DNA of 64,000 bases, taken from NCBI RefSeq assembly GCF_900109935.1, contig NZ_FOBV01000001.1, positions 558,001 to 622,000 on the forward strand, read 5' to 3'. The notes below the pieces were generated by a model. The model did no database searches, was not told the origin of the DNA, and saw only the letters and a program-made list of their open reading frames with translations. Positions 8,413 to 17,120 of the stretch are shown piece after piece. The stretch comes from Chryseobacterium taichungense. GTDB lineage: Bacteria; Bacteroidota; Bacteroidia; Flavobacteriales; Weeksellaceae. How positions within the stretch are numbered: the first letter of the stretch is position 1; each line of letters opens with the position of its first letter. The translations under genes and the position numbers were made by a program.

Positions 8413-9510
8413 ATGGATTCTTCTTTTCCCCTTCGCAAAATTATTCATGTCGATATGGATGCATTCTATGCTTCTGTAGAGCAGCATGATAACCCCGCGC
8501 TGAAAGGTAAAGCGATTGCGGTCGGAGGAGAACATCGTGGCGTCGTTGCAGCGGCAAGCTACGAAGCCCGAAAATTTGGAGTACGCTCTGCCATGCCCAG
8601 TAAAACGGCAAAAGAAAAATGTCCTCACCTTATCTTTGTATCGCCAAGGTTTCAGCGGTATAAAGAAATTTCAAGAAAAATACGGGAAATCTTTTACGAA
8701 TACACTGACCTGGTAGAACCGTTGTCTCTTGATGAAGCCTACCTTGACGTCACTGAAAATAAAAAAGATATAGAATCTGCCAATCAAATCGCCAAGGAAA
8801 TCCGTCAGAAGATCTTTGAACAAACTGGGTTAACGGCCTCTGCAGGGATATCCATCAATAAGTTTTTAGCTAAAGTAGCATCAGATATCAATAAGCCGAA
8901 CGGACAGAAGACCATTCATCCCGATAAAGTCGAAAGCTTTCTGGAAGATTTACCGGTAGAAAAATTTTACGGAGTAGGGAAAGTTACGGCTAACAAAATG
9001 TTTAGTTTAGGGATTTATAAAGGTAAAGATTTAAAGAAAAGATCGATTGAAGATCTTACCCGGCTGTTCGGAAAATCCGGCGCGTATTATTATAATGTTG
9101 TCCGGGGAATTCATCATTCAGAAGTAAAACCTCACCGTATCCAGAAAAGTGTTGCCGTAGAAAGAACCTTCTTTGAGGATCTTTTCGATGATCAGCAGGT
9201 CAATGAAAAACTACTAAGCCTCAGTGAAGAGCTGCAGAACCGTCTTCAGAAAAATAATATTCTCGGCAGAATGCTCACCCTTAAAATTAAATATAAAGAT
9301 TTTTCCCTTTTTACACGCAGCATTACACGCGAAGAATACTTCTCATCAGCTGAACAGTATTTCACAACAGGAAAGCAGCTATGGGAGCTCCGGCCGTATG
9401 ACAAACCTGTACGCTTGTTGGGATTATCACTGTCGCAGCTCAATACAGAGGAGAAAAAACTGGTATCCGTTCAACTAAAAATTCCGTTCAAAGAATTTGA
9501 TGATCAATAA
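8413..9510 (+). CDS. dinB: DNA polymerase IV (Y-family)
   Basis: This is an error-prone translesion polymerase. The 365-residue protein has the Y-family catalytic motifs HVDMDAFYASVE (metal-binding D14) and SLDEAYLD (D107, E108). The helix-hairpin-helix region (YGVGKVTANKM) and the little-finger domain follow, giving normal full length. It is expected to extend past damaged bases together with the beta clamp. It is a single-gene unit between a terminator and the amylase gene. Confidence 0.95.
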   Translation: MDSSFPLRKIIHVDMDAFYASVEQHDNPALKGKAIAVGGEHRGVVAAASYEARKFGVRSAMPSKTAKEKCPHLIFVSPRFQRYKEISRKIREIFYEYTDLVEPLSLDEAYLDVTENKKDIESANQIAKEIRQKIFEQTGLTASAGISINKFLAKVASDINKPNGQKTIHPDKVESFLEDLPVEKFYGVGKVTANKMFSLGIYKGKDLKKRSIEDLTRLFGKSGAYYYNVVRGIHHSEVKPHRIQKSVAVERTFFEDLFDDQQVNEKLLSLSEELQNRLQKNNILGRMLTLKIKYKDFSLFTRSITREEYFSSAEQYFTTGKQLWELRPYDKPVRLLGLSLSQLNTEEKKLVSVQLKIPFKEFDDQ

Positions 9511-9556
9511 TCTCGAAAATTTTCATTAAATTGTAGTAACCAAATTGTACAATTTT

Positions 9557-11029
9557 ATGAATGAAACGATGATTCAATTTTTCCACTGGTATTCTGAAGG
9601 AGAAGGAAAACTATGGAAAGAAGCAGAAAAAAACGCAAAATATCTGGCCGACCTGGGAATTACATCAGTATGGTTCCCTCCCGCTTATAAGGGTGCTACC
9701 GGCGGCCACTCTATCGGTTACGACGCCTATGATCTTTATGATCTTGGAGAATTTGACCAGAAAGGAACCATTCCTACAAAATACGGAACAAAAGAAGATT
9801 ATGTAAAAGCCATCAAAGCTTTAAAAGAACTTAATATCAAGGTAATTGTAGATATTGTTCTTGGCCACAAAGGAGGCGGAGACGAGCTTGAAACGTTCAA
9901 AGCTCTGAAAGTCGATGAAGAAAACAGAGACAAAATTATTTCCGATGAGATAGAAATACAATCTTACACCAAGTTTACTTTTCCGGGCAGAGGAAAAAAA
10001 TATTCGGATTTTATATGGAACTACACCTGTTTCAGTGGTGTAGATTACGCTGAAGGCATGGATTCCCATATCTTTAAAATTAAAAATGAATACGGAACCG
10101 ACTGGGAAGAAATGATCGATGATGAAAAAGGAAACTACGATTATCTGATGTATAATGATGTGGAACATCGAAATCCCTTCGTAAGAGAGGAACTGAACAA
10201 TTGGGCAAAATGGTATTTTGATGAAACGGACTTCGATGGTGTAAGGCTGGATGCCTTGAAACATATTTCATTTGATTTTTATAAAGAATGGCTCACTTTA
10301 CTTCGTTCCAATTCCGGCAAGAATATTTTTGCAGTTGGTGAATACTGGGCTCCGGGATATCTTAATCTACTTCAAAAATATATTGATGTTACGGAAGGAT
10401 GCATGAGTCTTTTTGACAGCTCATTACAAAATAATTTTCATAATGCCTCGAATGAAGGCGGTTCGTATGATTTACGCAGAATTTTTGATGAAACCCTTAC
10501 ACAGGCTGATCCTCTTCATTCGGTAAGTTTGGTTGACAATCATGATACACAGCCTCTACAGGATCTGGAAGCGCCGGTAGAAAACTGGTTTAAGCCTATT
10601 GCCTATGCATTGATCCTGCTCCGGAAAGACGGATATCCTTGTGTGTTTTATCCTGATTTATATGGTGCTCATTATGTAGATAAAGACAAAGAAGGCAATG
10701 ACCAGGAAATATTTCTGGATAAGGTAAGTGGTATCGAAGAACTGATTAAAGCAAGAAAAGAGCATGCATATGGCGAACAGCGGGATTATTTCGAAGATGC
10801 CAATTGCCTGGGATGGGTTCGGGAAGGAGATGACGAACATTCCGGATGTGCAGTCGTTCTGAGCAATAAGGACGCTTATGAAAAGCCTATGGAAATGGGC
10901 GAACGCTATATCGGAAAAACTTTTTATGATGCCCTCGGAAGATTTGAAGATAAAGTAACGATTGATGAAAACGGATGGGGAAATTTTCCTGTGCCGGCTG
11001 GAAATGTGAGTGTCTGGATTGAAGAATAA
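9557..11029 (+). CDS. amyA: Cytoplasmic alpha-amylase, GH13
   Basis: The 490-residue protein closely follows the E. coli AmyA type (starting FFHWYSEGEGKLW, with GYDAYDLYDLGEFDQKG). The catalytic nucleophile is D232 (VRLDALKH), the acid/base E262 (VGEYW) and the transition-state Asp D330 (VDNHDTQ). There is no signal peptide, so it acts on internal glycogen or maltodextrin. The first conserved region reads DIVLGHK, with Gly103 where most GH13 enzymes have Asn. I chose ATG 9557 over a TTG at 9545. A terminator follows. Confidence 0.92.
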   Translation: MNETMIQFFHWYSEGEGKLWKEAEKNAKYLADLGITSVWFPPAYKGATGGHSIGYDAYDLYDLGEFDQKGTIPTKYGTKEDYVKAIKALKELNIKVIVDIVLGHKGGGDELETFKALKVDEENRDKIISDEIEIQSYTKFTFPGRGKKYSDFIWNYTCFSGVDYAEGMDSHIFKIKNEYGTDWEEMIDDEKGNYDYLMYNDVEHRNPFVREELNNWAKWYFDETDFDGVRLDALKHISFDFYKEWLTLLRSNSGKNIFAVGEYWAPGYLNLLQKYIDVTEGCMSLFDSSLQNNFHNASNEGGSYDLRRIFDETLTQADPLHSVSLVDNHDTQPLQDLEAPVENWFKPIAYALILLRKDGYPCVFYPDLYGAHYVDKDKEGNDQEIFLDKVSGIEELIKARKEHAYGEQRDYFEDANCLGWVREGDDEHSGCAVVLSNKDAYEKPMEMGERYIGKTFYDALGRFEDKVTIDENGWGNFPVPAGNVSVWIEE

Positions 11030-11040
11030 TATTATTAAAT

Positions 11041-11076
11041 ACAAATGACATTGATTTAGGTAGCAGTGTCATTTGT
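11041..11076. terminator. Terminator after the amylase gene
   Basis: ACAAATGACA (11041-11050) pairs perfectly with TGTCATTTGT (11067-11076), followed by TTT. It lies between the convergent amylase and esterase genes. Confidence 0.6.
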
Positions 11077-11141
11077 GTTTAAATTAAAGAGCTTAACATT
11101 AAGTAAAAATCTAAAATATTAAGTAAAAATCTAAACAGGCT

Positions 11142-12470
11142 CTAAACCTTTCGCAGCTTAAGGACTTCCGGTCTTTCAGAGTTTTCAGAGATGACTCCGG
11201 TCCTGGCAAATTCTGCCCAAAGCGCGCGAAGCTTTCTTCCGTTTTCCTGAATGTATTCCCATGGAACATCTTTTAGTAATTCTGCCGATTTCCAGGCTTC
11301 TTTATTTTCAAAGATAAGGGGAAGATCGACACAATGCGAAGCTCCAATATAATTGTTCTTTAACGTTGACTGAATACTGAACTGATAAATATTTCCACCG
11401 CCAGCTGCATAATTCTCCGCAAAGATCTTAGCCGGTTTTTCATAAATCGATTCGGTGGTTTTTCTTACGATGGTATTAAGAATTTTATGAGGCAGATACG
11501 TGTAGATTCCCTCCTGTGCTGTTTTGACATAGAAAGCCGTTTCATCCTGATTAGAGCCGATCAAAACATCATATTGTTGTGCATTGCCTTTCCACTTTTC
11601 AAGGCTTTCTTCTTCTCTGCATAAAGGCGGATAACCATATTGTGTACAAAAAGGCATTGAAGTTTTCAGTCCGTATTTTCTGAAAGAAGGTAGAAATTTA
11701 ACATAGCCTTCGACCATCTTCAAAGGATCGGATTCATCTTTTAAAATACCGGTCTTCCTGAAAAACTCAAGGGACATATTCTGTCTTCTGAGCCGGAAAC
11801 CTAATGGTGCACTGTGAATAATTGCTCTTCGAAACAAGCCTTCTATTCCTTCCGAGATCATAAGATGAGCAATCGCATCGCCACCGGATGACTGTCCGAA
11901 AAGGGTAATATTTTTAGGATCCCCTCCAAAATCACGTATATATTTCTTAATCCATTGCAGAGCGGCCATGATATCATACAATCCCAGGTTGGCAGGTCTT
12001 TCCTCGTCACCACCCAGAAATCCGAAAAGTCCCAATCGGTAAGATACGGAAACAACAATAATATTCTGTTCTTTTACCCAGACGGAAGGATCTGAAGTAG
12101 GCAGATCACCACATCCGATCTCATATGAGCCTCCGTGAATCCAGACAATTACCGGGAGCTTTTCATCATCATTAAAATGTTCAGGGCGTGTAATTGTAAG
12201 AAACTGTATTGATTCTTCAGGCTGAAATGCTTCAACATCAGTCTTCTGAATCAGCCTGTCAAGCAACGGACTTACATTCTGCGGACATACCGGAGTCTTA
12301 TCCGGGATTTCGTGTGACTCAATATAATCTATTGGTTCTGGTTTTTTAAATCGTTCGGAATGGGCATACCGAATGCTTTTGGCTCTGATAACACCATTTT
12401 CCTTTAATGCTGAAATTTTTCCGAAAGAAGTATAAAAGGTGTGAATTCCTTTCTCTTGCATTGTTGTCAT
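11142..12470 (-). CDS. Type B carboxylesterase
   Basis: An alpha/beta-hydrolase of 442 residues, rather short for the family (usually about 490-550). The oxyanion-hole segment HGGSYEIG is at 112-119, the nucleophile elbow GQSSG at 192-196 (S194), the acid probably E310 (SNQDE) and the histidine H379 (GASHCVDLP). The triad therefore looks complete. No signal peptide is evident, so it is probably cytoplasmic. Relatives hydrolyse p-nitrobenzyl and other esters; the natural substrate is unknown. The AraC regulator lies immediately upstream on the same strand and may be co-transcribed or regulate it. Confidence 0.88.
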   Translation of the reverse strand: MTTMQEKGIHTFYTSFGKISALKENGVIRAKSIRYAHSERFKKPEPIDYIESHEIPDKTPVCPQNVSPLLDRLIQKTDVEAFQPEESIQFLTITRPEHFNDDEKLPVIVWIHGGSYEIGCGDLPTSDPSVWVKEQNIIVVSVSYRLGLFGFLGGDEERPANLGLYDIMAALQWIKKYIRDFGGDPKNITLFGQSSGGDAIAHLMISEGIEGLFRRAIIHSAPLGFRLRRQNMSLEFFRKTGILKDESDPLKMVEGYVKFLPSFRKYGLKTSMPFCTQYGYPPLCREEESLEKWKGNAQQYDVLIGSNQDETAFYVKTAQEGIYTYLPHKILNTIVRKTTESIYEKPAKIFAENYAAGGGNIYQFSIQSTLKNNYIGASHCVDLPLIFENKEAWKSAELLKDVPWEYIQENGRKLRALWAEFARTGVISENSERPEVLKLRKV

Positions 12471-12533
12471 TCAGGAACAGATTATATTTCACCTTAAAAG
12501 TAATGATTTATCTTTTTTAAAACAATATGCCGG

Positions 12534-13433
12534 CTAATTCAACGCTTTATATACAGACGGGGATACTCCTGTTTTGGTTTTAAACAATCTCGTAAAATGC
12601 TGAGGATACTTAAAACCCAGATCATACGAAATTTCACTGATGGATTTTGCCGGGTCGGAAATCTGCTTCTTTGCTGCTTCAATCAGCTTGTTGTGAATAA
12701 ATTCCTGGGCAGAAATCCCAAGCTCCTTTTTCATTAAATCACCAAAATAATTTGCCGAAAGATTCAGCTGCTCAGCAAAATAATTGACCATCGGAAAACC
12801 AATCGTTTTAGGTCTCTCGGATGCCAGATATTCATCCAATAAATTTTCAAATTTACCTATAACCCCCTGATTGATATAATCTCTGGTGATAAACTGCCGG
12901 TCGTAAAAACGCATGCAGTAATTTAAAAAGAGTTCGATATTATTAACAATCAGAGATCTGCTGTGCTTGTCGATGGAATGCTCCAGCTCAAACCTGATAT
13001 TCTTGAAGCAGTCCAGGATGATCTCTCTTTCCTTTTCCGAAAGATGTAATGCCTCATGCACATCGTAAGAAAAGAAATTATAATCCCCTATATTCTTTCC
13101 CAGATTCGTACCCTTGATCAGATCAGGATGAAACATCAGCGCAAATCCTGCCGGCTGTATGTATTTGCCGTCATTATTAATTCCGTATTCCTGCCCCGGT
13201 GCGATAAACACCAGTGTTCCTTCCTGGTAGTCATAGCTGTGTTTGCCGTAATACATATCACCACAAACAACATCTTTCAGAAATACGGTATAAAATCCGA
13301 ATATTCTTCTGAACTGACAGATGGGATCGGATTTAGAAAAATCAATCACACTCACCAACGGATGCAGGGTTTCATGATTTGTCATTTTATTGTACTCGGA
13401 GATGCTGCTGATAAAGTCTGCCTGGTTTTTCAT
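12534..13433 (-). CDS. AraC-family transcriptional regulator
   Basis: A roughly 299-residue regulator. The N-terminal cupin-like sensor region contains LVFIAPGQEYGIN, and the C-terminal AraC double HTH has SISEISYDLGFKYPQHFTRLFK followed by KTKTGVSPSVYK. I prefer ATG 13433: a -7 element TAATTTTG (13461-13454, minus strand) lies between it and the alternative ATG at 13478. It is divergent from the alcohol dehydrogenase gene, the usual arrangement for an activator and its target, and is upstream of the esterase gene on its own strand. Confidence 0.88.
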   Translation of the reverse strand: MKNQADFISSISEYNKMTNHETLHPLVSVIDFSKSDPICQFRRIFGFYTVFLKDVVCGDMYYGKHSYDYQEGTLVFIAPGQEYGINNDGKYIQPAGFALMFHPDLIKGTNLGKNIGDYNFFSYDVHEALHLSEKEREIILDCFKNIRFELEHSIDKHSRSLIVNNIELFLNYCMRFYDRQFITRDYINQGVIGKFENLLDEYLASERPKTIGFPMVNYFAEQLNLSANYFGDLMKKELGISAQEFIHNKLIEAAKKQISDPAKSISEISYDLGFKYPQHFTRLFKTKTGVSPSVYKALN

Positions 13434-13589
13434 AATTGAATTCTTACGCAGATCAAAATTACCACATTTAAAACGCATATTTTACGATCAAGGTAAAATT
13501 GGTATATCATTCTGTAATCTATATAAGTATGATTACACAAAAAGCAGCGATTTTTGCATAAATATCAATTAATTAAACTTACATATATC

Positions 13590-14645
13590 ATGAGTACATT
13601 TACTGTAAAAGCTTTCGGTGCAGAATCCAAGACTGCAGATTTAGCCGAGATGAATATCGAAAGAAGAGAAGTAACCCCAAAAGATGTCGAGATCGAAATC
13701 CTCTACTGTGGCGTGTGTCATTCTGATCTTCATACGGCAAGAAACGACTGGGGAGGCTCGATGTATCCGGTAGTTCCCGGCCATGAGATCGTAGGGAGGA
13801 TCACCAATGTCGGCAGTGAAGTTTCTAAGTTCAAAGTGGGAGATCTGGCGGCTGTTGGGTGTATGGTCGATTCATGCGGACACTGTGAGAGCTGTAAACA
13901 AGATCTTGAGCAATACTGCCAAAGCGGATTTACGGGAACCTACAATGGGAAAGATAAACATCTGGGAGGCCATACATTTGGAGGATATTCCCAAAAAGTG
14001 GTGGTCGATGAGCATTTCGTTCTCAGTGTTCCTGAGAACCTTGATCTTGCTGCAGTAGCCCCTCTTTTGTGCGCAGGTATAACGACCTGGTCACCTTTGA
14101 GACACTGGAATGTTGGCCCAAACTCTAAAGTTGCCGTGGTAGGACTTGGCGGTTTGGGACATATGGCGATCAAACTGGCAAAAGGCCTGGGAGCCGAAGT
14201 TACTTTATTTTCAAGAACTCCCGGTAAAACAGAAGATGCTAAAAAGCTGGGCGCTGATCATGTCGTAATTTCAACCGAACAGGATCAGATGGATGCTGTA
14301 AGAGGTAAGTTCGACGTCATTATCGATACGGTTCCGTATGAGCATGATATTAATCCTTATATGCAGACTGTAGCACTGAACGGGACCCTGGTTCTGGTAG
14401 GTTTTGTAGGAGAATTCCAGGAAGAGGAACCAAGCACAAGACCGCTGATCTTCCAGCGTCGTTCTGTTGCGGGATCATTGATCGGAGGAATTGCAGAAAC
14501 TCAGGAACTGCTGGACTTCTGTGGTGAACACAATATTGTTTCCGACATTGAACTCATCAAAATGAGCGAGATCAATGAAGCGTATGAAAGAATGCTGAAA
14601 AGTGATGTGAAATACCGTTTTGTAATCGATATGCAGTCTTTGTAA
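13590..14645 (+). CDS. Zinc-dependent NAD(P) alcohol dehydrogenase (YahK/CAD-like)
   Basis: This 351-residue medium-chain dehydrogenase reduces aldehydes or oxidises alcohols with NAD(P). Catalytic zinc ligands are C40 (GVCHSD context), H65/E66 (PGHEIVG) and C161. Structural zinc is held by C96, C99, C102 and C110. The dinucleotide-binding turn GLGGLG is at 185-190. The sequence type matches the broad-specificity aldehyde reductases related to YahK and cinnamyl-alcohol dehydrogenase. The ATG at 13590 gives the standard MSTFTVKAFGA start; the frame is open upstream but not family-like. The divergent AraC gene may control it. Confidence 0.92.
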   Translation: MSTFTVKAFGAESKTADLAEMNIERREVTPKDVEIEILYCGVCHSDLHTARNDWGGSMYPVVPGHEIVGRITNVGSEVSKFKVGDLAAVGCMVDSCGHCESCKQDLEQYCQSGFTGTYNGKDKHLGGHTFGGYSQKVVVDEHFVLSVPENLDLAAVAPLLCAGITTWSPLRHWNVGPNSKVAVVGLGGLGHMAIKLAKGLGAEVTLFSRTPGKTEDAKKLGADHVVISTEQDQMDAVRGKFDVIIDTVPYEHDINPYMQTVALNGTLVLVGFVGEFQEEEPSTRPLIFQRRSVAGSLIGGIAETQELLDFCGEHNIVSDIELIKMSEINEAYERMLKSDVKYRFVIDMQSL

Positions 14646-14670
14646 ACTGCCAGATATATTATTATTAATT

Positions 14671-14690
14671 AAGCTCTCTTCGGAGAGCTT
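14671..14690 (+). terminator. Terminator after alcohol dehydrogenase
   Basis: AAGCTCTC-TTCG-GAGAGCTT is a perfect 8-bp stem with a stable TTCG loop, followed by a T-run (TTTTATTT), 25 bases after the stop. Confidence 0.85.
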
Positions 14691-14710
14691 TTTATTTAAA
14701 TCAGGTCATG

Positions 14711-14949
14711 AAAAAAGTAGTCTCACCTGGACTACTTTTTCTGTGACAAATGTAAACAAATTATCATTACTTCCAAATAATAATCTGTTGTTTTTTAATC
14801 TGTTAATTAATTTTAAACCCTAAAATCCCCTTAAAAACTGGGCATTTCAGGGGGAAAGAAACCGCACCTGTTTTTAGCCTAAAAAAAGCAGTTTATATTG
14901 ATTCTTAAATCATTGCCTTTAATAGTAGTCCAGGTGAGACTACTTTTTT
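14711..14949. repeat. 239-bp element bounded by perfect 24-bp inverted repeats, each itself a hairpin
   Basis: Bases 14711-14734 are the exact reverse complement of 14926-14949. Each end also folds on itself: AGTAGTC, a seven-base loop (TCACCTG or CAGGTGA), then GACTACT, flanked by A/T runs like a terminator. The 191-bp interior is AT-rich and non-coding. The right end lies seven bases before the ATG of the next ORF. It could be a MITE, a REP/BIME-like unit or a paired terminator. No transposase is near. Confidence 0.6.
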
Positions 14950-14956
14950 AAACACA

Positions 14957-15505
14957 ATGAAAAAACAAATGATGCCCTTTCCTCAGTTCCCTATCTTCCT
15001 GCGTTATAGCGTAAGGATGCTCTGTTGTCAGGTATTTCTCATCTTTAGTTCCCTCAGTTCACATACTCCTTTTTCTCCATCGGATTCTGTTATCTTCATA
15101 TCCGAAGACTCATTTTTGTATTCAGAATCTCCAATATATAGTTCCAGTCAAACCTTAAAAAAAGACTCTTTTAAGGAGTGGTCCAAAACTGTTCTTAAGA
15201 TATCTGCTTCAAGAAGTTCCACTCCAAAGTCAATAAGTAGTCCAGCAGAGAATACTTGCTATAAAAGTAGTCCGACAAGCAAACATAGTGTTGGGTTCCT
15301 TTTCAATTCTTCTTCAATGGCGGTTATCGGGACTTCTTCTCCAGTGAAGCTTCAGCAGAAAGCAATACTATTTTCTTTTATTCTATTAAGCGTAAGAAGA
15401 GATAAAGAAAAACATATTTATATTACTTTCTATCCTTTTCAGCTAAAACATATTACCATCAATCATTTCGGCCGTCCTCCACCTGGAATTCAATTAGAAG
15501 TATAA
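14957..15505 (+). CDS. Orphan serine-rich ORF, 182 aa, uncertain
   Basis: The frame is open for 182 codons from an ATG. It starts with positively charged and hydrophobic residues (about 13-35: FLRYSVRMLCCQVFLIF), which could be a signal anchor. A long Ser/Lys/Pro-rich region follows, and the C-terminus contains HFGRPPPGIQLEV. I recognise no family. The PPP near the C-terminus recalls the small membrane protein at 26345-26899 (FPPPERC), which precedes a TonB-dependent receptor; here no receptor follows. High Ser content and lack of neighbours leave open that it is not translated. Confidence 0.4.
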   Translation: MKKQMMPFPQFPIFLRYSVRMLCCQVFLIFSSLSSHTPFSPSDSVIFISEDSFLYSESPIYSSSQTLKKDSFKEWSKTVLKISASRSSTPKSISSPAENTCYKSSPTSKHSVGFLFNSSSMAVIGTSSPVKLQQKAILFSFILLSVRRDKEKHIYITFYPFQLKHITINHFGRPPPGIQLEV

Positions 15506-15595
15506 ATTTTTAACACAAAAGTCACATAAGGTTAAAACTTTGAAAACAAAAGAACACGGAAGTTTTGAAAATCAAAGATTTTCATTCATTATCCG

Positions 15596-15978
15596 CTCCG
15601 TTTGTCATCCCGTAGGGATCTCAGCAAAAAAAATCACACAACATTAGTGAGATTAGTGTTCAACAATCAGTACCATTCGTGTTTCGTCAATTCGAGTGTT
15701 TTTTCGTAACAAGGTGAAGAAAAAATGTATCGAGAATGAAATTCATCCTCAAACTCACAAACTTCTCGATATGATTTTTTCAAAATCTACTCGAAGTGAC
15801 GATAAACTCCACAAGCTCTTATAAGTGCAGAGAATGTGACTTCGAGACTCAGTCACCGGCATTTACAACTCTTTGTCATTGACTACGTCGAATATGTGAT
15901 TTCCCCAGGAATCTCGGCATAGCTGGTAATAGTAGCATGGAAAGATTCGGGCTGATCCCTACGGGATGACAATCGGAG
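15596..15978. repeat. Inverted pair of a dispersed repeat
   Basis: The arms at 15596-15620 and 15954-15978 are reverse complements with one mismatch; the core is TTGTCATCCCGTAGGGATC. The 333-bp spacer contains further short runs such as CTCGAAGTGACG and CTTCTCGATATGA and no ORF. Confidence 0.55.
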
Positions 15979-16054
15979 TGGTAAGGTGGGGTTTTAAAAA
16001 TTTATAGTGAGTCTTTACAATAGCTGGCTTTGTGCTCTCTTATAAGTGCAACGC

Positions 16055-16110
16055 CTTTGTGAAACTTAAAAACGTATCACAATAAAAAATCTTTGTGGGC
16101 TTCGTGTTCA
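16055..16110 (+). repeat. Dispersed intergenic repeat, copy 2
   Basis: CTTTGTGAAACTTAAAA (16055-16071), then AAAAAATCTTTG and CTTCGTGTTCA, matches the layout of the copy at 4911-4985. This copy lies directly upstream of the lectin-like gene. Confidence 0.5.
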
Positions 16111-16146
16111 CAATTAAAAATATAACAACAATATAAATACAAAACA

Positions 16147-17094
16147 ATGAAACATTTATTTATAACCGCAGCAATACTATTCAGCATGACTGCATTAGCA
16201 CAAGTAGGGATCAATACCACTACACCAAAAGCCACACTCGAAATCAAAGCCAAAACCACAGATGGCAGCAAACCGGAAGGGATCATTGTTCCCAGATTGA
16301 CTGCCGATCAAATTCAATTAGGAACATACGGCTCAAACCAAATCGGAACACTTATATATGCTCTGGCAGCAGCCTCCGCTCCCAATACCTTTACCGTTGA
16401 AATTACTGAACCCGGATTCTATTATTTTAATGGGACCAAATGGAAAAAGATTAACAGCTCAGGAAGTACCATAAGCTATACAACGACTGCAGATCCCAAC
16501 ATCTTAGGCTATGTACCCAGCACCACGGCAACAGCATCAGTCGATGCTCCGGCGACTTTAACGATAGGCTCTGCTACTGCCACCCGGCAAGGAACAGGAA
16601 GTTTTGGCGGGCATACGTACGCTTCTTATTCTACCAGTGCATCTATAACCTGGTATCAGGCTTATAATGCGGCAAAAAATATGGGAGGTTATCTGGCCGT
16701 TTTCACTTCTGATGCGGAATGGCAGTATGTAGAAACCAATTTATTAACAGCCTATAGTGCATTTAATACAAATGGAGGTTATATAGGAATGGCACGATTT
16801 TCATGGTTTGCCGGCGCGGGTCTTGTTCCCGATCCTGAAATGAAATGGATTACCGGAGAACAGCCTAATCATGATTATTCGGCAGGAGGGAATAATTCTA
16901 TAAGAAAAGCGGGGTGGTTTGCTACTAATCAGCCAGATGGTGGATCGGAAGGATTTGTAACTTTTGTAAATAAAAATGCAGGAAACACTAAAGTGTACAA
17001 TGGGTACACTTCTACTCATCCCTGGCATGATGTAACTGCAAATCTTGTTGGTATAGGACTTACGGGAGGTTTTATAGTAGAATTTCAGCAATAG
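16147..17094 (+). CDS. Secreted C-type-lectin-like protein
   Basis: The 315-residue protein starts with a clear signal peptide (MKHLFITAAILFSMTALAQ). A segment typical of surface proteins of these bacteria follows (VGINTTTPKATLEI), and the C-terminal half (about 165-315) has the C-type lectin / CTLD pattern: WYQAYNAAKNMGGYLA, then VFTSDAEWQYVE, GGYIGMAR, WITGEQPNHDY and FVEF-like terminal strands. The fold binds carbohydrates or proteins, so a role in adhesion is plausible. No T9SS or membrane anchor is obvious, so localisation beyond the periplasm is uncertain. It is followed closely by the DUF4469 gene. Confidence 0.75.
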   Translation: MKHLFITAAILFSMTALAQVGINTTTPKATLEIKAKTTDGSKPEGIIVPRLTADQIQLGTYGSNQIGTLIYALAAASAPNTFTVEITEPGFYYFNGTKWKKINSSGSTISYTTTADPNILGYVPSTTATASVDAPATLTIGSATATRQGTGSFGGHTYASYSTSASITWYQAYNAAKNMGGYLAVFTSDAEWQYVETNLLTAYSAFNTNGGYIGMARFSWFAGAGLVPDPEMKWITGEQPNHDYSAGGNNSIRKAGWFATNQPDGGSEGFVTFVNKNAGNTKVYNGYTSTHPWHDVTANLVGIGLTGGFIVEFQQ

Positions 17095-17120
17095 TAATAT
17101 ATAGTTAAAATAAAATTATA

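Larger units (their letters stand above)
15506..16146. other. Intergenic region with dispersed repeats
   Basis: No gene is visible. TTGTCATCCCGTAGGGATC at 15602-15620 recurs inverted at 15954-15972; including flanks, 25 bases match with one mismatch. A degenerate copy is near 18186. A second dispersed repeat (copy 2) lies at 16055-16110. Confidence 0.6.
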
